A stretch of DNA of 64,000 nucleotides from the NCBI GenBank assembly GCA_903882805.1, contig CAIRYK010000042.1, positions 62,001 through 126,000 on the forward strand, written 5' to 3'. The DNA comes from an uncultured Bacteroidota bacterium. GTDB taxonomy: Bacteria; Bacteroidota; Bacteroidia; Chitinophagales; Chitinophagaceae. Shown in pieces: positions 63,634 to 64,000 of the stretch (position 1 is the first letter of the stretch; each line of letters starts with the position of its first letter). The notes under the pieces are model-generated. The model worked only from the letters and a program-made list of their open reading frames with translations, was not told where the DNA came from and did not search any database. The position numbers and the translations under genes were made by a program.

Positions 63634-64000
63634 TTACTTGCCGCCCTGTACTTTCTGGAATGAAATACTGTATAAACTTTCCGACTTATTGCCGCTGGTG
63701 ATATTGATTTGATATGCGCCGGGTTCGAGTTTGGAAATATCTATCGATTCGTTGTAACTATGGCCTTTTTGCGAGGGCTGCCAATGTATTTTCTTTTCGC
63801 CCTTTGCATCTATGATATCTGCCGCAAACAGCATGGGGTCGGGAGTATTGAGTTGCAGATTGAGCGTAGTAGAGAAAGGCGCAGGAGCTATCGCGTAATT
63901 CACATTTATATGCTCAATTATGCCGCGCGCTTTGTTTGGTTTATCTATTTCAAAATGCCCCGAAACAATACTTTTATCCAATAAATCGTTTTGTTTGGCT
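63634..64000 (-). CDS. Exported-type protein, 3' part (partial)
   Basis: The minus-strand frame is open to the end of the window, and ends at TAA near 63634, giving about 121 residues of a protein that starts beyond it. The first Met-like codon in view (TTG 63981) is probably internal. 'INVNYAIAPAPFSTTLNLQLNTPDPMLFAADI' and 'WQPSQKGHSYNESIDISKLEPGAYQINIT' look like a beta-sandwich C-terminal domain similar to T9SS sorting or vWF-associated domains, ending 'YSISFQKV'. It is not fully identifiable. It lies 38 bp upstream of the giant gene on the same strand and could be co-transcribed. Confidence 0.55.
   Translation of the reverse strand, partial: AKQNDLLDKSIVSGHFEIDKPNKARGIIEHINVNYAIAPAPFSTTLNLQLNTPDPMLFAADIIDAKGEKKIHWQPSQKGHSYNESIDISKLEPGAYQINITSGNKSESLYSISFQKVQGGK

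Overview
The window comes from a Bacteroidota chromosome, most likely Chitinophagaceae-like. The indications are type IX secretion (T9SS) C-terminal sorting domains on several very large secreted proteins, promoters of the TTG/TAnnTTTG type, few Shine-Dalgarno sequences, many exported proteins whose predicted mature N-terminus is Gln, and SusC-free but Reg_prop/Y_Y_Y-type sensor kinases. No rRNA, tRNA, insertion sequence, CRISPR array or phage gene was recognised. All calls come from reading the sequence; no database search was run.

Layout. 0-7 kb: end of a WG-repeat gene, a secreted TPR protein, a small secreted protein, a convergent pair (tetraether-synthase-like radical SAM enzyme plus an Lgt-fold paralog), an IGHMBP2-type helicase and an exported protein. 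7-11 kb: a hybrid-architecture sensor histidine kinase overlapping a NarL-type response regulator that is cut by an in-frame TAG. 11-14.3 kb: a pterin cluster (SDR divergent from PTPS-folE-SRPBCC) around palindromic TTTGTTTAA boxes, then a TRIC channel. 14.3-15.1 kb: a hotdog thioesterase preceded by two tandem leader-peptide/terminator units with related peptides (His-Thr-(His)-Cys-Cys-Tyr), probably the most unusual regulatory structure here. 15.3-21.6 kb: a seven-gene aromatic catabolism operon: homogentisate dioxygenase, HPPD, PaaABCD and a CstB-like persulfide dioxygenase.

21.7-28.4 kb: type II glutaminyl cyclase, a T9SS protein, an Omp28-like lipoprotein, rbfA plus an FtsX-type permease, and an HI0074/MNT nucleotidyltransferase pair whose MNT gene is frameshifted. 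28.4-33.2 kb: ECF sigma factor with membrane partner, methyltransferase, M23 peptidase and Bcp peroxiredoxin. 33.4-37.5 kb: a 1377-residue NHL/Ig-like T9SS protein. 37.6-42.6 kb: DUF4349 lipoprotein, bacilliredoxin-like protein, MATE transporter and an A+T-rich PtuA/PtuB-like (Septu-type) ATPase-HNH pair. 42.7-52.6 kb: UbiD decarboxylase, small exported protein, acyl-CoA dehydrogenase-like flavoprotein, adk-obgE, rhodanese, LD-carboxypeptidase, recA and a DUF4272 lipoprotein. 52.7-63.6 kb: one 3632-residue secreted protein made mostly of 38 tandem Ig-like repeats, followed at the edge by the end of another exported-type protein.

How it fits together: the pterin genes could supply tetrahydrobiopterin for phenylalanine hydroxylation feeding the neighbouring tyrosine/homogentisate genes, or a light-stress (photolyase-type) module; both are inferences. 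The glutaminyl cyclase fits the many Gln-starting exported proteins in the same window. The two Ig-repeat T9SS proteins share one repeat family and are probably surface adhesins or matrix proteins.
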